Numbered from the stretch's first letter, positions 4,958 through 12,109 are shown. The stretch: DNA of 12,223 bases from RYN-428 sp035648595 (GCA_035648595.1 DASRLH010000320.1:1-12223), one strand, 5' to 3'. Notes: a model not told the origin generated them from the sequence alone. Numbers and translations: made by a program.

Positions 4958-6778
4958 ATGATCGCGATCACACAAGCCCTCAACAACATCTCAACCGCCT
5001 GGGCCCCCTCCATTCTCCGCGCTTCGTTGCAAGGCGGCCTGGCCCTGGCCGCCGCATGGGCGATCTGCGCCATTGCGCCCCGGCTGCCGGCGCGGGCCCG
5101 ATGCTGGCTATGGCGCGCCGCCTACCTCAAGCTGCTCGTGGCCGCCTTCTGGACCACGCCGGTGGACCTGCCGCTTCTACGGCCGCGCCCGATAGCAACC
5201 GCGATGGCAGTTCCATCCGTTCCGCGCATCGCAACGGCCGCACCCCCGCCGTCCTCGGCGCCCCTCGCCCCTGTCGCATCGGCCATTGCGGCCGCGCCGT
5301 CTCATTTATCCATCGCATCCCTTTTGCTGTGCCTCTGGGCGCTGGGCGTGCTTCTCGGCTGCGCACGCATAATCTTCGCATGGAACGCGGCATATCGATT
5401 GCGCCGGAGCGTGCTTCCGCTGGATGACCCCACGCTTTTCAATCAACTCCAGACTCTGGCGCGGCGCATGGGCCTGCGGCGAATGCCATCCATCGGTCAA
5501 TCAGATTCGGCCCCCGGCCCGCTTCTGCTGGGCGGCCCGCGCCCGATGATCGTTCTTCCAACCGCGTTTCTGCGCGACTGCACGCGATCGCAGGCGCGGC
5601 TGGCGGCGGCGCATGAAATGGCGCATGTGCTCCGCCGCGATTTGGGGTGGTGCTGGCTGCCGCGCGTCGGGCGCGTGTTGTTTTTCTTCCATCCGCTGGC
5701 GCTGCTCGGCGAGCGCGAATGGCGCGCGGCCCAGGAAAGCGCCTGCGATCAACTGGCGATTGACGCGGCGGGCGCGTGCCCGTCGGAATATGCCGACGCG
5801 ATGCTCTGCATCGCCGCCGGCGCTTCGTATATCGGCGGCCGCGTGCTGGCGCTGGGCGCGGCAGGCTCCCGCCGGAGCCTCGAAAGGAGACTTTTGGCCA
5901 TGCGACATTTTCATTCCTGGTCCCGCCGACGCCTAGCGCTGGCGGGTGCGGCAATTACATTCGCGATGGTCCTGGCGCTGGTTCCCTGGCGGGTCACGGC
6001 ACAGGATTCACCCCGGAAAACCGACCGAATCGGGGCCGTCGCCAGGAAATCCGCGCCGGCCACCGGGCCTGCGGACTCGGGTTCATCGGGTCACAAGACG
6101 CAAGGAAATCCGGTCGGCGAGCAAACAATTAACCTTCCCGCGATAGTGGAAGCCGCCCGCGTCCCCGTCGCATTCGCAACGACCGGCTTGGTGCGCACCG
6201 TTCATTGCGAGGAAGGAAAACGCGTCAGGAAAGGCGATTTGCTGTTTGCCCTGGACAATACCGAAATGGCCGCGCAGCTAAAGGTCGCCGAGGCAAAACT
6301 GGAAGCGGCCAAGGTGGAATCCGATCGCGCAAGGCAACTGCATCAACAGAACGTCGTCGGCGACAGTGATCTTCACCAGGCCCGGACGCAGGTAAAAATT
6401 GCCCAGGGCAACATGGAACTGGCGCGCTATCGAGTGGATCAAATGTCGGTGACTTCACCGATGGACGGCGTCGTTTCCGTCTGCCGCATGACGCCCGGGC
6501 AGGTGGTCAAGGCCGGCCAGGATCTGGCGGTCATCGTTGACACCGATCACCTTTGGGTGAGCGCACAGGTGCCCGAAAGGCTCCTGTCCGCGTTGACCGA
6601 AGGTGAGCAGGTTGACGTGACATCGGGCCAGGAAAGATTCGTCGGACATCTGACGTTTATCGCCCCCACGGTGAACCCCGCCACGCAAACGGTAGCCGTG
6701 AAGGTCTCCCTTGAAAACGTCGGCAAGTCGCTGCGGCCGGGGAGGTCTGTGCACTTACGGCTGGAAGTGCGGCAGTGA
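4958..6778 (+). CDS. M56 (BlaR1-type) membrane metallopeptidase fused to RND/HlyD-type periplasmic adaptor domain
   Basis: This is a 606-residue two-part protein. Residues 1-346 form a BlaR1/MecR1-like M56 protease: hydrophobic segments at about 22-40, 52-68, 118-142 and 326-346, with the zinc site HEMAH (219-223) and 'ESACD' (Glu260 as likely third ligand) in the cytoplasmic loop between the third and fourth. A flexible Ser/Gly/Lys-rich linker (350-390) follows. Residues 392-606 form a membrane-fusion adaptor: first lipoyl half 'VRTVHCEEGKRVRKGDLLFALDN' (412-434), a short coiled-coil hairpin (437-495), second lipoyl half 'SPMDGVVSVCRMTPGQVVKAGQ' (500-521) and a beta-barrel ending 'SLRPGRSVHLRLEV' (591-604). 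With four membrane passes the adaptor would sit outside the membrane, where BlaR1 carries its beta-lactam sensor. AGGAGG (4945-4950) lies seven bases before the ATG. The reading frame is continuous, with no sign of a chance readthrough. No RND pump gene adjoins. The domain calls are confident; the signal sensed is unknown. Confidence 0.88.
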   Translation: MIAITQALNNISTAWAPSILRASLQGGLALAAAWAICAIAPRLPARARCWLWRAAYLKLLVAAFWTTPVDLPLLRPRPIATAMAVPSVPRIATAAPPPSSAPLAPVASAIAAAPSHLSIASLLLCLWALGVLLGCARIIFAWNAAYRLRRSVLPLDDPTLFNQLQTLARRMGLRRMPSIGQSDSAPGPLLLGGPRPMIVLPTAFLRDCTRSQARLAAAHEMAHVLRRDLGWCWLPRVGRVLFFFHPLALLGEREWRAAQESACDQLAIDAAGACPSEYADAMLCIAAGASYIGGRVLALGAAGSRRSLERRLLAMRHFHSWSRRRLALAGAAITFAMVLALVPWRVTAQDSPRKTDRIGAVARKSAPATGPADSGSSGHKTQGNPVGEQTINLPAIVEAARVPVAFATTGLVRTVHCEEGKRVRKGDLLFALDNTEMAAQLKVAEAKLEAAKVESDRARQLHQQNVVGDSDLHQARTQVKIAQGNMELARYRVDQMSVTSPMDGVVSVCRMTPGQVVKAGQDLAVIVDTDHLWVSAQVPERLLSALTEGEQVDVTSGQERFVGHLTFIAPTVNPATQTVAVKVSLENVGKSLRPGRSVHLRLEVRQ

Positions 6779-6988
6779 CGGAGGCAGGGTTCGCTTCAGC
6801 GAACGCTGTTCCGCTGCCGCAGGCCCTCCCCCCCGCGCGGGAAATTCCTGCACACTTCAACGGCGGTTCCCCGCGCCAGTAATCTGATACCGAGGGGTAC
6901 CGCAGGCGGCCTTAAATATGTGGCGTTGGTCATTCGTCCGCTTTTCCCCGCATTTCCCGCCCCCTTAATCCTTCAGGAGTTTGCATTC
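6779..6988. other. Intergenic stretch with a small hairpin, no gene seen
   Basis: A 7-bp stem GTTCGCT / AGCGAAC (6789-6795 and 6798-6804) lies just after the M56 stop, within a longer possible pairing of GGCAG (6783-6787) with CTGCC (6814-6818). There is no T-run, so a terminator role is uncertain. The rest (about 6840-6970) contains nothing I can assign apart from the ribosome-binding site AGGAG (6975-6979) of the next gene. No convincing promoter was found, although the gap suggests that the MoxR gene has its own. Confidence 0.4.
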
Positions 6989-8014
6989 ATGGCGCAACAA
7001 CCAGTCGAATCTTCCGCGGACCTTGATGCGGTGGGGGAATTGGCCCGTGCCTACAAGACGATGGCCGCCGAGTTGAGCAAGATCATCGTGGGGCAGGCGG
7101 ATGTGGTCGAGCAAGTGCTGACGGCGATGTTTTGCCAGGGGCATGTGCTGCTGGTCGGCGTGCCGGGGCTGGCCAAAACGCTGCTGGTAAAAACGATCAG
7201 CGACGTGTTGCACCTGGGTTTTAAGCGCGTGCAGTTCACGCCGGACCTCATGCCCTCCGACATCACCGGCACCGACGTTCTCGAAGAGGACCACACGACC
7301 GGCAAGCGATTCTTCCGGTTCGTGAAAGGCCCGCTTTTCGCGAACATCGTGCTGGCCGACGAGATCAACCGTACGCCGCCCAAAACCCAGGCCGCCCTGC
7401 TGGAGGCGATGCAGGAGCATCGGGTGACGGTGGGCGAGAAGACCTACGAACTGCCAGAGCCGTTTTTCGTGCTGGCCACGCAAAATCCGATCGAGCAGGA
7501 GGGGACGTATCCGCTGCCCGAGGCGCAGCTCGACCGGTTCATGTTCATGGTCAACGTCGGATATCCGTCGGCAGCCGAGGAAGTGCAGATCATGAAGCAG
7601 GCGACCACCGAATACCGACCGGAGGTCACGCGGTTGCTCGATGGGGTGGCTATTCAATCATTGCAGAAAATCGTGCGGCGGGTGCCGGTCGCGGACCATG
7701 TTTACGCCTATGCCCGCGATCTGGTGCGCAGCACGCGGCCCGGCGAGCCGGGGGTGCCGCCGTATATCAATGATCTGGTGCAATGGGGCGCCGGCCCCCG
7801 CGCCAGCATTTATCTGATATTGGCCGGCAAGGCCCGCGCCATCCTTCATGGCCGGGTGCATGTGACCACCGAAGACATCGTCAAGGTGGCCCACCCCGTT
7901 CTCCGCCACCGCATCCTTCCCACCTTCAGCGCGGAGGCCGCCGGCATGAGCGCGGACAAGATCGTGGATCGGCTGATCAAGGAAATTCCCAGAACCCAGG
8001 CCGCCGCCGCGTAA
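6989..8014 (+). CDS. moxR: MoxR-family AAA+ ATPase
   Basis: This is a 341-residue cytoplasmic AAA+ ATPase of the MoxR type, which uses ATP hydrolysis to remodel or assemble partner complexes, often VWA-domain proteins encoded next to it. The Walker A is GVPGLAKT (57-64), the Walker B IVLADE (120-125), 'ATQNPIEQEGTYPLPEAQLDRF' (163-184) holds sensor 1 and the likely Arg finger region, and the C-terminal lid ends in 'HPVLRHRILPTFSAEA'. The length is normal for the family. The ATG at 6989 is chosen because AGGAG (6975-6979) is nine bases upstream; an in-frame GTG at 6920 lacks such a site and adds non-conserved residues. A DUF58 gene and a BatA/VWA gene follow on the same strand, the standard MoxR cluster order. 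However, it is separated from DUF58 by a 214-base gap containing a repeat, unlike the tight spacing usual in such operons. Confidence 0.93.
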   Translation: MAQQPVESSADLDAVGELARAYKTMAAELSKIIVGQADVVEQVLTAMFCQGHVLLVGVPGLAKTLLVKTISDVLHLGFKRVQFTPDLMPSDITGTDVLEEDHTTGKRFFRFVKGPLFANIVLADEINRTPPKTQAALLEAMQEHRVTVGEKTYELPEPFFVLATQNPIEQEGTYPLPEAQLDRFMFMVNVGYPSAAEEVQIMKQATTEYRPEVTRLLDGVAIQSLQKIVRRVPVADHVYAYARDLVRSTRPGEPGVPPYINDLVQWGAGPRASIYLILAGKARAILHGRVHVTTEDIVKVAHPVLRHRILPTFSAEAAGMSADKIVDRLIKEIPRTQAAAA

Positions 8015-8066
8015 AACTCCAGCAAGAACGGTGAGCGCGGGTTGTGGATTCTTATAGCCACGGGTC

Positions 8067-8165
8067 GTATCACGGGCGTCTTGCCCGTGCGAACGGTGTA
8101 GGATTTGGGAAATTCGATTTTTCGCGACGACAAAGCAACACGCACGGGCGAGACGCCCGTGATAC
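8067..8165. repeat. Paired hairpin repeat, family A copy 1
   Basis: Arms at 8067-8091 and 8141-8165 are inverted repeats matching at 24 of 25 positions. Each arm is a palindrome with stem CACGGGC / GCCCGTG. The 49-base spacer contains GGAAATTCGATTTT, also present in copy 3. It lies in the gap between the MoxR and DUF58 genes. Fifty-two bases separate it from the moxR stop. There is no T-run after either stem. Confidence 0.85.
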
Positions 8166-8228
8166 GTTGTGCGGGTCGGTTCCCGTGACCCAGTACTTTC
8201 AGTCGCCTGGAATAACCGGCAACGAATT

Positions 8229-9155
8229 ATGCCCTCCCTCGCCCCAAATGCTCGCATGTCGGCGGCTTCATTGCTGGAGCCTCGTGTATTGCAGCAGATC
8301 AGCAAGATGGAGCTGATCGCCAGGCAGGTGATGGACGGGTATGTGCAGGGGATGCACCGCTCGCCGCACATCGGCTTCGCTCTGGACTTCGCGCAGCACC
8401 GCCAATACGTGCCCGGCGATGATGTAAAGCGCATCGACTGGCGCGTGTTCGGCAAGAGCGAACGCTACTACATCAAGCAATACGAAGTCACCACCAATCT
8501 TCGCTGCTCGATCGTCCTGGATGCCAGCGGATCGATGGCCTACAAAGGCGCCGGCGACGCGATGAGCAAGTTTCGGTACGCGCAGTTCGTCGCCGCCTGC
8601 CTGAGCTACATCGTGCTGCATCAGCAGGATTCGGTCGGGTTGATTACCTTTGACAACAAGGTGCGGCAATTCATCCCGCCGCGTTCCTCTCCCTCGCAGT
8701 TGCTGCGCATCCTGCAAACCCTGGATGAAACCAAGGCCGAGCGCGAATCCGGCATCGCGCCCCTGCTGCATGAAGTGGCCGAGCGGATCAACCGGCGCGG
8801 CATGGTCATCGTGCTTTCTGATCTGTTCGATGATTCCGATAAGCTGATCGAGGCCCTGCATCATCTCCGCCACAAACGCCATGAGGTGATCCTCATGCAG
8901 ATTATGTCCAACGATGAATTGCAGTTCCCCTTCCGCAAATGGAGTCTATTCGAGAACCTCGAGCAGCCCGGCGACCGCCTGAAGCTCGACCCGGCCATGA
9001 TGCGCCGCATCTACCTGGAAAACGTATCCGCCCACCTGGCCCGCGTCCGCGAAGCGGCCAACAAATTGCGGATCAATTACCTGCTGCTCAACACGAGCCA
9101 GCCGTTCGATGAGGCGTTGTCCGTATATCTGGCGCAACGTGCCGGGCGGAAATAG
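8229..9155 (+). CDS. DUF58 domain protein (VWA-like), MoxR partner
   Basis: This 308-residue protein is of the DUF58 family, which pairs with MoxR ATPases and has a von Willebrand A-like fold. The signature 'YVPGDDVKRIDWRVFGKSERYYIKQYE' region spans 60-86, and a metal-site (MIDAS) DASGS is at 98-102, with 'VIVLSDLFDD' (193-202) as the later acidic strand. No membrane segment is apparent, so it is probably cytoplasmic. The start is uncertain: ATG 8229 is given; ATG 8256 (299 residues, MSAASLLEP) begins right at the conserved 'LLEPRVLQQI' and is equally possible; GTG 8169 would extend into the repeat and is unlikely. None has a strong ribosome-binding site, perhaps because repeat insertion displaced it or because translation starts differently. 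The stop at 9153-9155 is followed by a 389-base repeat-filled gap. Confidence 0.9.
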   Translation: MPSLAPNARMSAASLLEPRVLQQISKMELIARQVMDGYVQGMHRSPHIGFALDFAQHRQYVPGDDVKRIDWRVFGKSERYYIKQYEVTTNLRCSIVLDASGSMAYKGAGDAMSKFRYAQFVAACLSYIVLHQQDSVGLITFDNKVRQFIPPRSSPSQLLRILQTLDETKAERESGIAPLLHEVAERINRRGMVIVLSDLFDDSDKLIEALHHLRHKRHEVILMQIMSNDELQFPFRKWSLFENLEQPGDRLKLDPAMMRRIYLENVSAHLARVREAANKLRINYLLLNTSQPFDEALSVYLAQRAGRK

Positions 9156-9177
9156 CGGATCACGACGGAGCGGATCA

Positions 9178-9501
9178 CCACGGAGACACTGAGGCACGGA
9201 GGCGCTCCAGACGTTTTAAGATTTGCCTCGAAACATGGCTTATAAGGAAGACTGATGCGACATTTGCCGTCACACGGGCGTCCCGCCCGTGCGAGTGGCG
9301 CGGACTATGAAAAAGCGGCGCCTCCTGATTCCAGATGCGACGCACGGGCGGGACGCCCGTGTCACAAAAGCGCCTACGCAATGCCGACTTTTTCAGACGG
9401 CTGAAGTGTTACCGATTATGTATATTCCGTACCATGAACCCATGCTTTGAACACGGTCGTGAGAATTTCAGCGCCGCCTCCGTGCTTCCGTGCCTCCGTG
9501 G
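9178..9501. repeat. Outer inverted repeat, family D (CACGGAGGCAC type), enclosing a family A copy
   Basis: Arms at 9178-9204 and 9475-9501 match as inverted repeats at 24 of 27 positions and consist of CACGGAG-like subrepeats. They enclose family A copy 2 and fill most of the 389-base gap between the DUF58 and BatA genes. A third, single copy lies at 11869. Sequence outside the arms in this gap (9205-9268 and 9366-9474) has no gene or motif I can support. Confidence 0.75.
9269..9365. repeat. Paired hairpin repeat, family A copy 2
   Basis: Arms at 9269-9293 and 9341-9365 match as inverted repeats at 24 of 25 positions. Each is a palindrome with stem CACGGGC / GCCCGTG around GTCCC. The 47-base spacer does not resemble those of copies 1 and 3, so only the arms define this copy. 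It is nested inside the family D inverted repeat. Confidence 0.85.
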
Positions 9502-9544
9502 TTAATCCGGCGTTTAGCGCGCAAAGCTCATCCGGGAATCGGCA

Positions 9545-11824
9545 ATGACTTTTTTGATGGGAACATGGCTGCTGGGGATCGGGCTGCTCTCGGTGAGCAT
9601 TCCGGTCATCATCCACCTGTTGCATCGGCAAAAGACTACGCCGGTGTTGTGGGGCGCGATGATGTTCCTCAAGGAATCGCCGCTGCAAATGAAGCGGCGA
9701 AAAAACGTCGATCACCTGCTGCTTTTGCTCATCCGCATGGCGATCCTCGCCCTGCTCGCCTGGCTATTGGCGCGGCCGCTCTGGAACACCGCCAGGCTCA
9801 ATCCCCTGGCCGGCAGCCAGCCGGTGGATATGGCGGTGGTGATCGATCATTCGCTTTCCATGGGCCGGCGCAGTGGGGATGTCACGTTGTTCGACAAGGC
9901 CTGCTCCGTCGTGGATCGACTTACCGATGTGCGCAACCCGGTGCTGCGCAACGGCGATACGCTGGCGGTGGTGCTGGCCGAGCATCAGCCGCGACAAATC
10001 ACACCTGTCCCGCTTTCGGCGCGGGACGTGGGGAACCTGACGCGCGTGCGGGGGCAACTTCAGGCGCTTAAGCCGGGAACCACCGATGGCTCGATTCCGA
10101 TTGCCATCGAGGCGGCGCGCGAAGTGCTCCGCCGGGGGCCGAACCTGCGCAAGGTGGTGCTGGTGGTTTCCGATGACCAGAAAACCAGTTGGGACGTCGG
10201 CGAAACCGCCGCCTGGCAGCGCGCGGTCGGCGATCCGATCAACGGAATCGATCGCGGCCTGGAAGTTCACAGCTATCCGCTCAGCCCCGATACCTCCGTC
10301 TCCAACATCACCGTCGGCGAGATCAGCTTTCAGCCGGCCTTTGTCGGCGTCAACATTCCCGTGCAAATCACCGCCACCGTCTCCAACAGCGGCCCCAGGG
10401 AAGTGGGCGCGCTGGCCGTGCATCTGAGCGTCAACGGCAAGGAAATGAGCGCGGCCCAGCAGGTCCCGGCCCTGGGCGCCGGGCAGTCGGCGACCGTTCG
10501 GTTTGATCATGTGTTCACCCAGGGCGGATCGGCGTATGTACGAGTGTGGACGGATGCAATCGATGCCCTGCAGGCCGACAATGAATCGGTCGCGGCCCTG
10601 CACGTCTGGGACAAGCTGCCGGTGCTGATTATTGACGGCAAGCTTTCCGCGGCCGGCGGGAGATTCCCCAACACCACTTATCTCAAGATAGACATGGAGT
10701 CGGTGAATTCGTCGCAAGCCGCCACCTCGCTGATCAAGCCCAAAGTGCTTGGCGTACTCGATGGCGCCACCGCGAAGCTCGATGATTACTACATGGTGGT
10801 GCTCAACGATGTGCCGCAATTGCCGGTCGAATTGCAGGCACGGCTCGCGGATTATGTAACCCGCGGACATGGGCTGTGGATCATCATGGGCCCGCGCACC
10901 ACGCCGGCCTTCATCGACTCGCTGGCGACTTCGGTGGGAGGATCGGCCGGCCTGTTCCGCGCGGATCTTAAATCAAAGACGCCGCGCAGCGAGAAGACGG
11001 CGCCGCCGATTGAAATCAAGGATCCCAATAACCCCGTGGTCGCGGTTGTGGCGGCCGGCCAGCGCAATGCACTGGTCGGCGCGGTCACGCAAAAATGGTG
11101 GGCTATCGCCCCGCGCGATCCCGACACGCAGGTGGTGCTGGCCACAACCACCGGCGATCCGCTCATCCTCGAGCGCGCCTTGGGCCGGGGCCGGGTTGCG
11201 GTGTGGACCACGCCGGTCTTCAACCTCGATTGGAATAGCTGGCCCCTCATGCCCAACATCGTGCCGTTGGTCCACGAGACGATTTACCATCTTTCGTCCC
11301 TGCAGGCCGGTGCGCACAACAGCGGCAACATGGAATCCGGCACCTCGCTGGCGTGGAATGGGCCGGCACTGGATGGCGTGCAATCGGTTTCGGTGGATGT
11401 CACCCTTCCCGATGGATCGGCAGACCGCGACCGCCCCGCCACCTTCCGCAATGGCCGATGGGAATTCAACTACCCTAATACGTTTCTGCCGGGCCTGTAC
11501 CAGTTGCGCTTCGCGCCGACCGGATTGCCGCAGCCGGTTTATTACGGAGTCGGCGTGCCGCGCCGGGAACTGGACAACACGGCTCTTTCAAAGCAAGACC
11601 AGGATTGGCTGACCAACGGAAAATATCTCGATCCGCGCAATCCGCGCATCGACGAGGCATCCCTGGGCTCCCTGATCTCGCGTGACAACCAGGGCACCGA
11701 AATCTGGAAGTGCCTCGCCGCCTTCGTTCTCCTGGGCCTCGTGATGGAAACCTACATGACCTTCCGAATGGCCGGCCACCAGAAACAGGTGAATGTGTTG
11801 GGAAATGCGATGACGATGGCTTGA
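9545..11824 (+). CDS. BatA-like membrane protein with von Willebrand A and adhesin-like domains
   Basis: This 759-residue envelope protein completes the MoxR cluster. The N-terminus is the BatA two-helix unit: hydrophobic 5-27 with 'SIPVIIHLLHRQ' (18-29), then 57-78 ('LLLLLIRMAILALLAWLLARPLW' region). A VWA domain spans about 93-250 with MIDAS residues Asp101, Ser103, Ser105 ('DHSLS') and a later 'VVSDD' (207-211). About 255-350 has the alternating pattern of a CARDB-like beta-sandwich ('PVQITATVSNSGPREVGALAV'). About 358-570 resembles the GATase1-like fold seen in planctomycete BatA proteins ('YYMVVLNDVPQLP', 'GHGLWIIMGPRTTP', 'GRGRVAVWTTPVFNLDW'). A beta-rich part follows and a final membrane helix at about 720-740 ('CLAAFVLLGLVMETYM'). 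So most of the protein lies outside the cytoplasm between membrane anchors. The ATG at 9545 has only a weak purine-rich stretch upstream (GGGAA, 9534-9538). Function beyond a MoxR/DUF58 partner is unknown. Confidence 0.88.
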   Translation: MTFLMGTWLLGIGLLSVSIPVIIHLLHRQKTTPVLWGAMMFLKESPLQMKRRKNVDHLLLLLIRMAILALLAWLLARPLWNTARLNPLAGSQPVDMAVVIDHSLSMGRRSGDVTLFDKACSVVDRLTDVRNPVLRNGDTLAVVLAEHQPRQITPVPLSARDVGNLTRVRGQLQALKPGTTDGSIPIAIEAAREVLRRGPNLRKVVLVVSDDQKTSWDVGETAAWQRAVGDPINGIDRGLEVHSYPLSPDTSVSNITVGEISFQPAFVGVNIPVQITATVSNSGPREVGALAVHLSVNGKEMSAAQQVPALGAGQSATVRFDHVFTQGGSAYVRVWTDAIDALQADNESVAALHVWDKLPVLIIDGKLSAAGGRFPNTTYLKIDMESVNSSQAATSLIKPKVLGVLDGATAKLDDYYMVVLNDVPQLPVELQARLADYVTRGHGLWIIMGPRTTPAFIDSLATSVGGSAGLFRADLKSKTPRSEKTAPPIEIKDPNNPVVAVVAAGQRNALVGAVTQKWWAIAPRDPDTQVVLATTTGDPLILERALGRGRVAVWTTPVFNLDWNSWPLMPNIVPLVHETIYHLSSLQAGAHNSGNMESGTSLAWNGPALDGVQSVSVDVTLPDGSADRDRPATFRNGRWEFNYPNTFLPGLYQLRFAPTGLPQPVYYGVGVPRRELDNTALSKQDQDWLTNGKYLDPRNPRIDEASLGSLISRDNQGTEIWKCLAAFVLLGLVMETYMTFRMAGHQKQVNVLGNAMTMA

Positions 11825-11834
11825 GCGTTGGCCC

Positions 11835-11867
11835 GAATTGAATTGAATTGAATTGAATTGAATTGAA
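11835..11867. repeat. Pentanucleotide microsatellite (GAATT)6
   Basis: Six perfect GAATT units (11835-11864) plus a partial seventh begin 10 bases after the BatA-like stop. Such a perfect short tandem repeat is prone to slippage. It is outside any coding region, so it would alter spacing or mRNA 3' structure rather than reading frame. Confidence 0.95.
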
Positions 11868-11868
11868 A

Positions 11869-11895
11869 CACGGAGGCACTGGGACACGGAGGCGC
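11869..11895 (+). repeat. Single family D repeat copy
   Basis: This 27-base stretch of CACGGAG-type subrepeats matches the left arm of the 9178-9501 element (at 9179-9205) at 24 of 27 positions, in the same orientation. No inverted partner is visible before the window ends. It adjoins the GAATT microsatellite directly. Confidence 0.7.
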
Positions 11896-12007
11896 TTTCG
11901 AAGTTTCATGCCGGATCCAGAATGCATTTGTGAGGATTTGAAGGGTGAAAATGGCAGCAGGGCGTCCAACGGCGCAGGCTCGGGCCAGTGCGAGCAATTA
12001 CGCCAAC

Positions 12008-12109
12008 GTATCACGGGCGTCTCGCCCGTGCGGACGGCGAGGTAGTTGAGGAAATTCGATTTTCCCAATCTTCAAAGTGCTACGCACGGGCGGGACGCCA
12101 CAGGCGTCC
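12008..12109. repeat. Paired hairpin repeat, family A copy 3 with altered right arm
   Basis: The left arm (12008-12032) matches the left arm of copy 1 at 24 of 25 positions. The 50-base spacer shares GGAAATTCGATTTT with copy 1. The right arm begins normally (CGCACGGGCGGGACGCC, 12083-12099) but then departs into ACAGGCGTCC, making a different perfect hairpin GGACGCC-ACA-GGCGTCC (12093-12109). The arm thus looks rearranged or hybrid. Confidence 0.8.

Noticed and set aside
6920..6988. GTG at 6920 as start of the MoxR gene
   Set aside because: AGGAG at 6975-6979 points to the ATG at 6989, which gives a normal MoxR N-terminus.
8067..8165. Hairpin pair as a rho-independent terminator after moxR
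   Set aside because: Neither stem is followed by a T-run, and the same unit recurs elsewhere with a conserved spacer, which fits a dispersed repeat better.
8169..8228. GTG at 8169 as start of the DUF58 gene
   Set aside because: It would add 20 residues encoded by sequence abutting the repeat, with no conservation and no ribosome-binding site; ATG 8229 or 8256 fits the family start better.
8067..9365. Possible CRISPR-like array from repeated GC-rich palindromes
   Set aside because: Units occur as inverted pairs at irregular distances separated by genes, with no uniform direct repeats or cas genes.
9764..10870. 368-codon minus-strand frame opposite the BatA-like gene
   Set aside because: It is antisense to a strongly supported coding region; its composition is a codon-bias artefact of GC-rich DNA.
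11475..12068. 197-codon minus-strand frame spanning the 3' end of BatA and the repeats
   Set aside because: Its translation includes the GAATT microsatellite (repeating FNSIQ-type residues) and the 'TGETPVI' string from a family A arm, so it is a repeat-derived artefact.
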